Assembly: GCA_003575245.1 (NCBI GenBank)
Contig: NMQN01000305.1
Coordinates: forward strand, 1-5,487
DNA from: Candidatus Atribacteria bacterium 1244-E10-H5-B2
GTDB taxonomy: Bacteria; Atribacterota; JS1; SB-45; 34-128
Reading direction: 5' to 3'
DNA: 5,487 nt
The notes below the pieces were generated by a model. The model was given only the letters and a program-made list of their open reading frames with translations, was not told the origin of the DNA and did no database searches. The number at the start of each line of letters is the position of its first letter. The first letter of the stretch is position 1. The translations under genes and the position numbers were made by a program. Shown piece after piece: positions 1-5,464 of this stretch.

Positions 1-76
1 TTTTTATTAAATTTACTTTCTCTTTTTTTATCAGTTCTTCTTCAAACTTTTGTACTATTTTGCTATTTTTTATCAT
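1..76 (-). CDS. Start of a hypothetical protein, truncated by the window edge
   Basis: An ATG at 76 opens a frame with no stop through its first 25 codons to the left edge. It starts MIKNSKIVQKFEEELIKK and continues EKVNLIK. A GAGGA ribosome binding site lies 7 bases upstream, and an in-frame TAG at 109-107 bounds the frame, with no other ATG in between. The visible part is rich in Lys and Glu with regularly spaced hydrophobic residues, as in an amphipathic helix, and has no signal peptide. It vaguely recalls small uncharacterised bacterial proteins with a similar start, but this is memory only and I assign no function. The gene is the sixth on this strand and is separated from the reductase by the repeat-bearing intergenic region, so it is probably its own transcription unit. 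AT-richness makes a chance open frame of this length possible. Confidence 0.55.
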   Translation of the reverse strand, partial: MIKNSKIVQKFEEELIKKEKVNLIK

Positions 77-83
77 TTTGATA

Positions 84-104
84 TCCTCATCGTCTATAAT
101 TATA
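84..104 (-). promoter_or_regulatory. Probable -10 box and ribosome binding site of the left-edge gene
   Basis: The minus strand shows a perfect TATAAT (104-99) and then GAGGA (88-84), 7 bases before an ATG at 76. Transcription would begin near base 92, leaving a short leader. No good TTGACA-like -35 box is found 16-18 bases upstream, so the promoter call is tentative, whereas the ribosome binding site is reasonable. Confidence 0.4.
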
Positions 105-189
105 TTCTATAAAACTATTAAAAATCCTTCTTTTTTATAAAAATAAATTACCAGTTACCTGTTTACAGTTATAAGATACGAAATACAAA

Positions 190-206
190 GTGCAAGGTGC
201 AAGGTG
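190..206. repeat. Short tandem repeat GTGCAAG x2 plus GTG
   Basis: GTGCAAG occurs twice directly in tandem (190-196, 197-203), followed by a partial third copy GTG (204-206). The sequence upstream of it (148-189) is built of looser related words such as CAGTTA (152-157 and 166-171), GTTTACAG and ATACGAAATACAAA. It looks like non-coding degenerate repeat sequence. No function is evident. Confidence 0.5.
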
Positions 207-245
207 TGAACTACAGGAAAAAGGTTTCGGTTTCTAATTGTTAGA

Positions 246-270
246 TAGGGCGTATGGCGATACGCCCCTA
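246..270. repeat. REP-like GC-rich hairpin (TAGGGCGTAT / ATACGCCCCTA)
   Basis: An 8-bp perfect inverted repeat, GGGCGTAT (248-255) and ATACGCCC (260-267), encloses a GGCG loop. The outer TA/TA pair extends the stem if C268 is bulged. It is markedly GC-rich compared with its AT-rich surroundings. The TAGGGGCG...CGCCC layout resembles short dispersed REP-type elements I recall from many bacterial genomes, although copy number cannot be checked here. It lies 46 bases beyond the reductase stop and could also end or protect that transcript, but no U-tract follows on either strand, so it is not a classical intrinsic terminator. Confidence 0.55.
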
Positions 271-315
271 CAAGAATTAAAAAATCAATCATTGGTAGCA
301 GGCAATTTCAAATAC

Positions 316-1266
316 CTAAATCAATCTAATAGCAAATTCAGGGCATATCGGATTACAATACCCACATAGAATGCATAACTTATGGTCAACCACTGCTTTT
401 CCATTTTCCAAAGATAAGGCATTATTAGGACAGGTTTTAACACAGGTGCCACAACCTTTGCAAAGAGATAAAATAAATAATCTCTTGCTAGGTTTAATTT
501 TTTGAGTCAATAGTTCCTGAGAAATGTCTTCATCATTAAAAATTTTTAAATTTAGTTCTAATTCTTCTTGATTAACCATGCCAACTGCTATAGAACTAAT
601 TCCTTTAGTATTTCTTACGAAATCAAAAGATTCTTCTAATTGATCAATCATATGTCCTCCAGCCAAGGCTTTCATGGCGTATAAACCTTTTCCTGCCTTA
701 TGTGCCTCTGAGATTGCTTTGACCATATCATCAATACTGCCACCAATAATACCCATACCGAGTTTATTAATGATAGGAAATACAATATCTATCTCCTTAA
801 TTTCTGCCGCTCGTCTAACTATTCCAACCGCATGAGTTGAAATTCCGATTGCCCGAATAACTCCCTTTGCTTTATAATCCCGCAAACATTGTAATGCCCC
901 TGCTCTTTCTTCAAAAACTGAAGGGGTGACTCTGGCTGCATGTAAAAGAAAAATATCTATATAAGTCCGTCCTAAGGATTCAAGCGCATCTTTTATGCTT
1001 TGCTCCATTTTTTCATATGTTTCGGCGCTGGATTTAGTCGCAATAATCACTTCATTATTATAGCCTTCCAAAGCCTTTCTAATATGGGGATAAGTTTTGT
1101 AAGCTTCCGCCGTATCAATAAAATTAATGCCCTTCTCCAGAGCGGTACGAATAAGTCTTGCTCCCTTTTCCACAGATATATTTGCCTGTAAAGGTCCTAT
1201 GGGTAACGTACCAAAGCACATCTCAGTTACAGAAATTTCTGTTTTCCCCAAAGAATATTTTTTCAT
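316..1266 (-). CDS. Aldo/keto reductase with C-terminal 2x[4Fe-4S] ferredoxin domain
   Basis: This is a cytosolic oxidoreductase that joins an aldo/keto reductase barrel to a bacterial-type ferredoxin domain. The catalytic tetrad is visible: D51 and Y56 (FIDTAEAY), K78 (ATKSS) and H109 (LLHA). The barrel occupies about residues 1-235 and is on the short side, as in ferredoxin-fused members. The tail carries two complete cluster motifs, C269-x2-C272-x2-C275-x3-C279-P and C298-x2-C301-x2-C304-x3-C308-P. This suggests electron exchange with ferredoxin-like partners as well as, or instead of, simple NAD(P)H chemistry, and fits an anaerobe. AAAAGGA lies 9 bases before the ATG. It is on the same strand as the ugp-DUF89 genes but separated by 132 bases, so operon membership is uncertain. 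The substrate cannot be read from the sequence. Confidence 0.92.
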   Translation of the reverse strand: MKKYSLGKTEISVTEMCFGTLPIGPLQANISVEKGARLIRTALEKGINFIDTAEAYKTYPHIRKALEGYNNEVIIATKSSAETYEKMEQSIKDALESLGRTYIDIFLLHAARVTPSVFEERAGALQCLRDYKAKGVIRAIGISTHAVGIVRRAAEIKEIDIVFPIINKLGMGIIGGSIDDMVKAISEAHKAGKGLYAMKALAGGHMIDQLEESFDFVRNTKGISSIAVGMVNQEELELNLKIFNDEDISQELLTQKIKPSKRLFILSLCKGCGTCVKTCPNNALSLENGKAVVDHKLCILCGYCNPICPEFAIRLI

Positions 1267-1311
1267 ATTTTTAAATCCTTTTCTTAAAAATTAAACAAAG
1301 AAGTTTTTTGA

Positions 1312-1341
1312 ATTATTTCGCTATTAGAATAAATTGCCCAA
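1312..1341 (-). promoter_or_regulatory. Possible weak promoter before the aldo/keto reductase gene
   Basis: In the 132-base gap between the DUF89 gene and the reductase, the minus strand shows TTGGGC (1341-1336) and, 18 bases later, AATAAT (1317-1312). The -10 matches consensus at five of six positions and the -35 at only about three. The leader would be roughly 40 bases. The gap has no convincing intrinsic terminator, so read-through from the ugp operon is equally possible. In such AT-rich DNA chance matches are common, so confidence is low. Confidence 0.25.
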
Positions 1342-1398
1342 TTGGCTTTTATATAACAAAAATGGTCTATCCCTTGATACCTGAACGGGTGAGGCTTT

Positions 1399-2289
1399 TT
1401 AAAGCAAAATAGCTATATTGATTTTTCCCGTTTCCCCCAGATCATTTGACACTATCTCGCATTTGGTTCTGAAAAGACAGGCGATTTCACCGGGCACTTT
1501 TGACCTGTATTCGGTTAAGGCATAATAATTTGCCTGGCCTTTGGCAATTACCAGGTCAGCAGTCTGAAGTTCTCGTTTTAGTTGGTCTGACATTTCATCA
1601 AGAGAAATGCCCAGTGTATCAGGCCCGGCTAAAATAATTTCTGAGGCAGCTTCTTGAAGACCTACTGTTTCTCCATCTTCCATAGTGGCATCACTGGTTA
1701 TAGGCCCTCCCCTTAACACAGAGGTCACTGAGCTGCCATATCTTCTAAGTTCCTGAATTAGCAGTTTATCAAAAGCAATTTCACCAACGTTATCGTGGAT
1801 ATAAAGTATTTTGGACGAGCTTTTAGCTATCCGGAAAATTTCAGCTCTCCGGTCTATTTTTAATCCTTCCGAAAGACAGGCTCGAAGCTCCTTTATTATT
1901 TTAGCCATCTGAAAACCATAACCGGTTCCTACTGTCCGAAAATCAAGATGGTTGCTGGCAATAGCCCAATTAACCAAAAATGAAAATCTTTCTGATTCCT
2001 CCAATCTTTCTGCTTCCAAGGCAATCTTTTCTGCCATCTCCATACCGAGCTGGTTACACTTATCTCTTCTTTCTTTAAAAGGAATTTCGATTCCTGATAT
2101 CCTCTTTAAGATTCTATGGACTTCAGTGATGAAGTAAGAGGGAATCTTTTCTGTGGAGAACTCTCGAGCTAAGAACTGAAAAGATTCTCTTAATATCTCC
2201 TTTTTAATTTTTTCCTCTAAAGAGACTAACTGTAAAGCACCGCATAAATCATCTATTATGCAACTTGCACAGTTCAAATGTGTACGCAT
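1399..2289 (-). CDS. DUF89 / ARMT1-like metal-dependent phosphatase
   Basis: This is a DUF89 protein (PF01937), a cytosolic fold whose characterised members are metal-dependent phosphatases proposed to clear harmful phosphometabolites. The 296 residues cover a full prokaryotic-type member. The N-terminus has a CxxC (C7, C10), typical of archaeal and bacterial members. AIASNHLDF (109-117) matches the conserved N-x-x-D region. IHDNVGE (164-170) carries the Asp-Asn metal ligands D166 and N167. RGGPITSDAT (193-202) carries the third ligand D200. GPDTLG (222-227) and VIAKGQANY (247-255) complete the family motifs. S199 stands where many relatives have Asn before the Asp. AAGGAG lies 10 bases before the ATG, and the gene begins 23 bases after ugpE, so it is probably co-transcribed. 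A phosphatase acting on an imported glycerol phosphate is a reasonable inference; its true substrate is unknown. Confidence 0.88.
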   Translation of the reverse strand: MRTHLNCASCIIDDLCGALQLVSLEEKIKKEILRESFQFLAREFSTEKIPSYFITEVHRILKRISGIEIPFKERRDKCNQLGMEMAEKIALEAERLEESERFSFLVNWAIASNHLDFRTVGTGYGFQMAKIIKELRACLSEGLKIDRRAEIFRIAKSSSKILYIHDNVGEIAFDKLLIQELRRYGSSVTSVLRGGPITSDATMEDGETVGLQEAASEIILAGPDTLGISLDEMSDQLKRELQTADLVIAKGQANYYALTEYRSKVPGEIACLFRTKCEIVSNDLGETGKINIAILL

Positions 2290-2312
2290 CCGTTAATTAC
2301 TCCTTACTCTTT

Positions 2313-3140
2313 TTATTTAGTTGTCTGCATGGCAATTCCTTGAACAAAACTTTTCCGCAAAATCAAAAGGACTATAAGCGGAGGCAGCATGGCAATCACC
2401 GTACCGGCCATGATAACATTCCACTCAGGAGCTATCTGCTCACTGGCCAAGAGCATCTTAATACCAATTTGTATAACGCGCATTTCACCGGTAGTGGTGA
2501 CAATTAGGGGCCATAAATACTGACTCCACATAAAGATAAACTCTATAACAAATAGAGCTGCAATATTGGTCTTGGAAATAGGAACCAGGATTTGTAAAAA
2601 ATAACGCATGGGGCTTGCCCCATCAACCCGGGCTGCATCCGGGAGGTCTGCAGGTACAGTCATGTAGAATTGCCGAAAAAGAAGTAGTCCTGTTGTGCTG
2701 GCAAAAAACGGGACCATAAGAGCATAGTAAGAATTAATCCAGTTAAAGCTTGCAATTAACTGATAAGTTGGAATAATACGGACGGGGAGAGGAAGCATTT
2801 GGGTAATCATACACATAGAGAATAACAGTCCCTGGCCGCGAAATTTAAAGTGGGTATAGGCAAAGGCAGCCAGTAATGCCAGGATAGTTTTCACTATTGC
2901 TACTACTACTGAAATCAAAGTACTATTAAAAAAGAGCCGCCCTATATCAACTCGCTCCCAGGCTTCTTTAAGATTGTTCATAAATTGGTTTCCCGGTATA
3001 AGTTTTGGTGGATATTTGTAAGCCTCCTGGAAGCTTAAGGTACTGGTAACCATAGCGAAAAACACCGGAAAAGCCAGGACTATAACCAATATAATAAGTA
3101 TTGCATGAATTAAAATTTCCTGTCGAGTTTTTCTTGTCAT
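2313..3140 (-). CDS. ugpE: ABC transporter permease, UgpE-like
   Basis: This is the second membrane permease of the importer (MalG/UgpE type) and would pair with UgpA. At 275 residues it is typical for the family. Hydrophobic segments lie at about 9-31, 71-97, 104-127, 137-158, 191-213 and 241-262. The EAA-type ATPase-docking loop is DAARVDGASPMRYF onwards (168-189). Other matches to E. coli UgpE, recalled from memory, are YPPKLIPG (43-50), MLPLPVRIIPTY (115-126), FRQFYMTVP (155-163), SKTNIAALFVIEFI (189-202) and QYLWPL (207-212). The start is supported by GAGGT 8 bases upstream, which overlaps the ugpA stop codon, so translation of the two permeases is probably coupled. A DUF89 gene follows after 23 bases. 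No ATPase subunit gene is next to it in this window. Confidence 0.92.
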   Translation of the reverse strand: MTRKTRQEILIHAILIILVIVLAFPVFFAMVTSTLSFQEAYKYPPKLIPGNQFMNNLKEAWERVDIGRLFFNSTLISVVVAIVKTILALLAAFAYTHFKFRGQGLLFSMCMITQMLPLPVRIIPTYQLIASFNWINSYYALMVPFFASTTGLLLFRQFYMTVPADLPDAARVDGASPMRYFLQILVPISKTNIAALFVIEFIFMWSQYLWPLIVTTTGEMRVIQIGIKMLLASEQIAPEWNVIMAGTVIAMLPPLIVLLILRKSFVQGIAMQTTK

Positions 3141-3148
3141 AAAATATT

Positions 3149-3154
3149 ACCTCA
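3149..3154 (-). promoter_or_regulatory. ugpE ribosome binding site overlapping the ugpA stop codon
   Basis: On the minus strand TGAGGT contains the TGA stop of ugpA (3154-3152) and the GAGGT Shine-Dalgarno of ugpE (3153-3149), followed by 8 bases and then the ATG. Ribosomes finishing ugpA would end directly on the ugpE initiation region, which favours translational coupling and equal permease amounts. The overlap is seen in the sequence; the coupling is inferred. Confidence 0.75.
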
Positions 3155-4045
3155 CCGAGAATAAATAGCTTTTCTGGTAACTATTCTTAATTGAATAATT
3201 GCTATCACAGAAATTACAAAAAATATTATAAATGATTGGGCTGATGCATATCCGGTATTTAGATGAATAAAACCATCACGATACAACTTGTATACCAGAA
3301 GATCTGTCGCATTTCCCGGTCCGCCCCGGGTCATAATATCTATCAACCCGAAAACCTGGAAGAAAGCATAAAGCATATTAACAAACAATAAAAAGCTGGT
3401 AGTGGGGGAAAGCATGGGAAAAGTTATCCGCCAAAAAGCTTTCCAGGGGCTTGCACCATCAATTTGTGCGGCTTCTAAAAATTCGTTCGGTACATTTTGT
3501 AATCCTGCCAGGAAAAAAATGATATTGTAGCCCAGCATTTTCCAGGTAGCGGCAGCAGCTACTATAAATAATGCTAACTGGCCGTTTGTCATCCAATTCA
3601 GCGTATATCCGCCAGATAGTTTGGAAACAATGTAAGGAATAAGACCGGTGACGGGTGCAAACATTGAAGCCCAGATAACACCAGCTATTGTCGGAGAGAT
3701 GGCGTAAGTCCAGATAAGTGCGACTTGATAGAAGCCCACTCCCCTGATCTTCTGGTTAAGTAATTGAGCAATCGCCAGTGAAATAGAAAGTCCGATAAGG
3801 ATAACAAAAGCGGCGAATTTAAAGGTAGCTATAACGCTGTTTAGATAGTCCGGGGAAGAAAATAAACGGATATAATTGCGAAGTCCAACATATATAGTTC
3901 TCGTGCCAAACGGCGTTGAGACAAAGAAAGATTCATATATGCTTTTGCCAAAAGGACCGATTAAAAAGATAAAAATTACTGCAATAGATGGAGCAATAAG
4001 AATGTAAGGTAAAAATTTGTGTCCCGGAAATCTATCCTCGTGCAT
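3152..4045 (-). CDS. ugpA: ABC transporter permease, UgpA-like
   Basis: This is one of the two inner-membrane permease subunits (MalF/UgpA type, BPD_transp_1 fold) of the glycerol-3-phosphate-type importer. The 297 residues are normal for UgpA. Six hydrophobic segments are visible at about 12-33, 73-97, 105-130, 156-180, 213-236 and 269-289. The EAA loop that docks the ATPase is intact at 191-211 (EAAQIDGASP, then an FWRITFPML-type end). The stretch from 213 to 271 (SPTTSFLLFVN, YAFF, RGGPGNAT, YRDGF, SAQS) closely follows E. coli UgpA as I remember it. AAGGAG lies 5 bases before the ATG, supporting this start. It follows ugpB after 79 bases containing a terminator hairpin, and precedes ugpE by 11 bases. 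Substrate specificity is assigned from the ugpB and ugpE neighbours together with sequence resemblance. Confidence 0.92.
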   Translation of the reverse strand: MHEDRFPGHKFLPYILIAPSIAVIFIFLIGPFGKSIYESFFVSTPFGTRTIYVGLRNYIRLFSSPDYLNSVIATFKFAAFVILIGLSISLAIAQLLNQKIRGVGFYQVALIWTYAISPTIAGVIWASMFAPVTGLIPYIVSKLSGGYTLNWMTNGQLALFIVAAAATWKMLGYNIIFFLAGLQNVPNEFLEAAQIDGASPWKAFWRITFPMLSPTTSFLLFVNMLYAFFQVFGLIDIMTRGGPGNATDLLVYKLYRDGFIHLNTGYASAQSFIIFFVISVIAIIQLRIVTRKAIYSR

Positions 4046-4074
4046 TCTTTCTCCTTTTGGTGTATTAAGGGTAT

Positions 4075-4110
4075 AAAAAACTACGGGGGCAAGTTTAAAC
4101 TTACCCCCGT
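4075..4110 (-). terminator. Intrinsic terminator/attenuator between ugpB and ugpA
   Basis: Just after the ugpB stop, the minus-strand RNA can fold ACGGGGG-U-AAGU / ACUU-G-CCCCCGU around a UUAA loop (4083-4110). This gives a 12-bp stem, counting one U-G wobble. It is followed two bases later by six U residues (4080-4075). On the plus strand the wobble becomes a C-A mismatch and there is no suitable U-tract, so the element is oriented for the ugp operon. It sits inside the operon, upstream of the ugpA ribosome binding site. Partial termination here would give more ugpB message than permease message, a common arrangement for binding-protein genes. The structure is seen directly; the read-through level is inferred. 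Confidence 0.88.
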
Positions 4111-4124
4111 ATTGCGGTATACTT

Positions 4125-5444
4125 TTATTTGCCGTATAGTTCTAAGTAATCTTTTAATAACAGGTTCATTTTTTCTGCTGCTTCGTTTAAAGCATCTTTC
4201 GGAGAAAGCTTACCACCAATGGATTTCTCTAAGGCAGCCCTAAAGTGTTCTCTCATTGCCACGAAGGGACCTAAACGAACCCCGGTTGCTGCTCCGGTGT
4301 CTCGTCTCCCGGCAAGAATCTGAAGGAAGGCGGTAAGGAAGGTTTGGTCTGCAGAGAACCATCCCTCATCCAAGAGGGCTTTAAGCGCGGCTCCGCTCAC
4401 CGGGAAGTATCCTGTTCCCTTGTGCCACTGGATAGCAATATCTTTTTGGCCGGTATACTTCAGGAATTCCCAAACACCACGAAGTTCTTCTTCGCTTTGC
4501 CCTTTGGTAACCCAAATACTCCCGCCTCCGATTACGGAATTCCCTACCGGGTAACCTTCGAAACGCGGTAAGAAGCTGGTGCCAACTTTGAATTCAGAAG
4601 CTTTAAGAATGCCAGCCAGTGATGAAGTAGATTGAATGAGCATGGCTATTTGACCGGCTTTAAAGGCTGAATTTGCAGAATATTCTGCTCCACCATAGAT
4701 ATAAATTCCTTTGTCATGCAATCTTATCCATGTTTCAAAGACTTTATGCCCAAATTCGTCATTAAAGACCACTTCTGTTGCCAGTCCAGCCCGTCCGTTG
4801 TCTTTATCCGCGTAAAGGTGGTTATGGTAGGCCATTGTTTGTTCGTATATCCAACTGGGCCAGCCTGTGGAATAGACGTAATCTACTACTCCGCTTGCCA
4901 GGATTTTTTCCCCATATTCTTCCATCTCTTTCCAGGTTGTAGGTGGTTTATTGGGATCGAGTCCAGCTGCTTTGAAAAGGTCCTTGTTGTAGTAGAGCAT
5001 AGCTGTAGAAGAGTTGAAGGGCATGGACCAAAGGTTTCCATCTACAGAGTAGTAATGAGTAATGGGGATGACGTATTGTGCCCAGTCCCAGGTTTCCCCT
5101 AACATTCCAGGAATTTTATAGACAGGGGTAATAGCATCACTGTCAATCATCGTCTGAGTCCCTACTTCATAAACCTGGACCATATTTGGGCCTGTTTTTG
5201 TAGGATATGCCGCAACATATTTGGTTAGTGTTTCCGCATAGGTGCCGGTAAAAAGTGGTTTAACTTCAAAATCGGGATGAGTGGCATTAAAACTTTCGAT
5301 AATCGACTCTAATACCCCAAGGCGCGACCCGCTCATTGCATGCCAGAAAGTTATGGTTACCGGTTTTGCTAAAACAGTTCCCACTGATAGCAATAAACAT
5401 AAAGTTAAAACTAAAACAATCGAAAAAATTTTTCTTGAATTCAT
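4125..5444 (-). CDS. ugpB: ABC transporter substrate-binding protein, UgpB-like (sn-glycerol-3-phosphate/glycerophosphodiester)
   Basis: This is the extracytoplasmic solute-binding component of a carbohydrate-type (CUT1) ABC importer. It would capture glycerol-3-phosphate or a related phosphodiester and deliver it to the UgpA/UgpE permeases. The 439-residue length is normal for UgpB. Residues 1-26 are a signal peptide: a basic start, a hydrophobic core, and a likely cleavage after VLA26. C16 has no proper lipobox (LTLC), so it is probably not a lipoprotein. Motifs shared with E. coli UgpB, compared from memory, are FWHAM (33-37), YEVGT (92-96), PFNSST (142-147), YYNKDLFKAAGLDP (151-164), GWPSW (194-198), IGGGSIWV (305-312) and WHKGTGYFPVS (340-350). 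By this alignment the E. coli ligand positions correspond to Y69, E93, S146, W195, Y346 and R390, all present. A perfect AAGGAGGT lies 12 bases before the ATG. It is the first gene of a ugpBAE-like operon. The exact substrate remains inferred. Confidence 0.93.
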   Translation of the reverse strand: MNSRKIFSIVLVLTLCLLLSVGTVLAKPVTITFWHAMSGSRLGVLESIIESFNATHPDFEVKPLFTGTYAETLTKYVAAYPTKTGPNMVQVYEVGTQTMIDSDAITPVYKIPGMLGETWDWAQYVIPITHYYSVDGNLWSMPFNSSTAMLYYNKDLFKAAGLDPNKPPTTWKEMEEYGEKILASGVVDYVYSTGWPSWIYEQTMAYHNHLYADKDNGRAGLATEVVFNDEFGHKVFETWIRLHDKGIYIYGGAEYSANSAFKAGQIAMLIQSTSSLAGILKASEFKVGTSFLPRFEGYPVGNSVIGGGSIWVTKGQSEEELRGVWEFLKYTGQKDIAIQWHKGTGYFPVSGAALKALLDEGWFSADQTFLTAFLQILAGRRDTGAATGVRLGPFVAMREHFRAALEKSIGGKLSPKDALNEAAEKMNLLLKDYLELYGK

Positions 5445-5456
5445 GGTTAAATTATA

Positions 5457-5464
5457 ACCTCCTT
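5457..5464 (-). promoter_or_regulatory. Strong Shine-Dalgarno of ugpB
   Basis: Read on the minus strand, AAGGAGGT lies 12 bases upstream of the ugpB ATG, which is slightly far. It supports the start at 5444. The spacer between them, with the last GG of the site, can form a small inverted repeat (GGTTA / TAACC, 5445-5459). The promoter itself is not convincingly visible in the 23 bases left before the window edge. Confidence 0.8.

Larger units (their letters stand above)
77..315. other. Intergenic region between the reductase and the left-edge gene
   Basis: This 239-base AT-rich stretch has no supportable gene. It holds the REP-like hairpin (246-270), the GTGCAAG tandem repeat (190-206), degenerate AGTTA words (148-172) and, at its left end, the -10 box and ribosome binding site of the left-edge gene. 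I see no tRNA, riboswitch-sized structure or CRISPR pattern in it. Confidence 0.6.

Noticed and set aside
190..206. Tandem repeat as part of a CRISPR array or iteron cluster
   Set aside because: The unit is only 7 bases and occurs twice with no spacers, so neither interpretation holds.
246..270. The GC-rich hairpin as a classical intrinsic terminator of the reductase gene
   Set aside because: There is no run of T after the stem in the minus-strand direction; a REP-like repeat or a non-canonical transcript end is more cautious.
1336..1350. GCC-CAATT-GGC hairpin followed by TTTT as a possible plus-strand terminator
   Set aside because: The stem has only 3 bp and no plus-strand gene lies upstream, so it is best explained by chance in AT-rich DNA.
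2265..2507. An 80-codon plus-strand open frame across the ugpE/DUF89 junction
   Set aside because: It overlaps two well-supported minus-strand genes and has no plausible start signals or domain.
4716..5102. A 128-codon open frame on the plus strand
   Set aside because: It lies entirely antisense within ugpB, has no ribosome binding site that I can see, and its protein is Cys/Phe/Val-rich with no recognisable motif. It is a shadow of a real gene.
5451..5456. Perfect TATAAT between the ugpB ribosome binding site and start codon
   Set aside because: A promoter here would start transcription beyond the ribosome binding site, inside the coding region, and no matching -35 is present.
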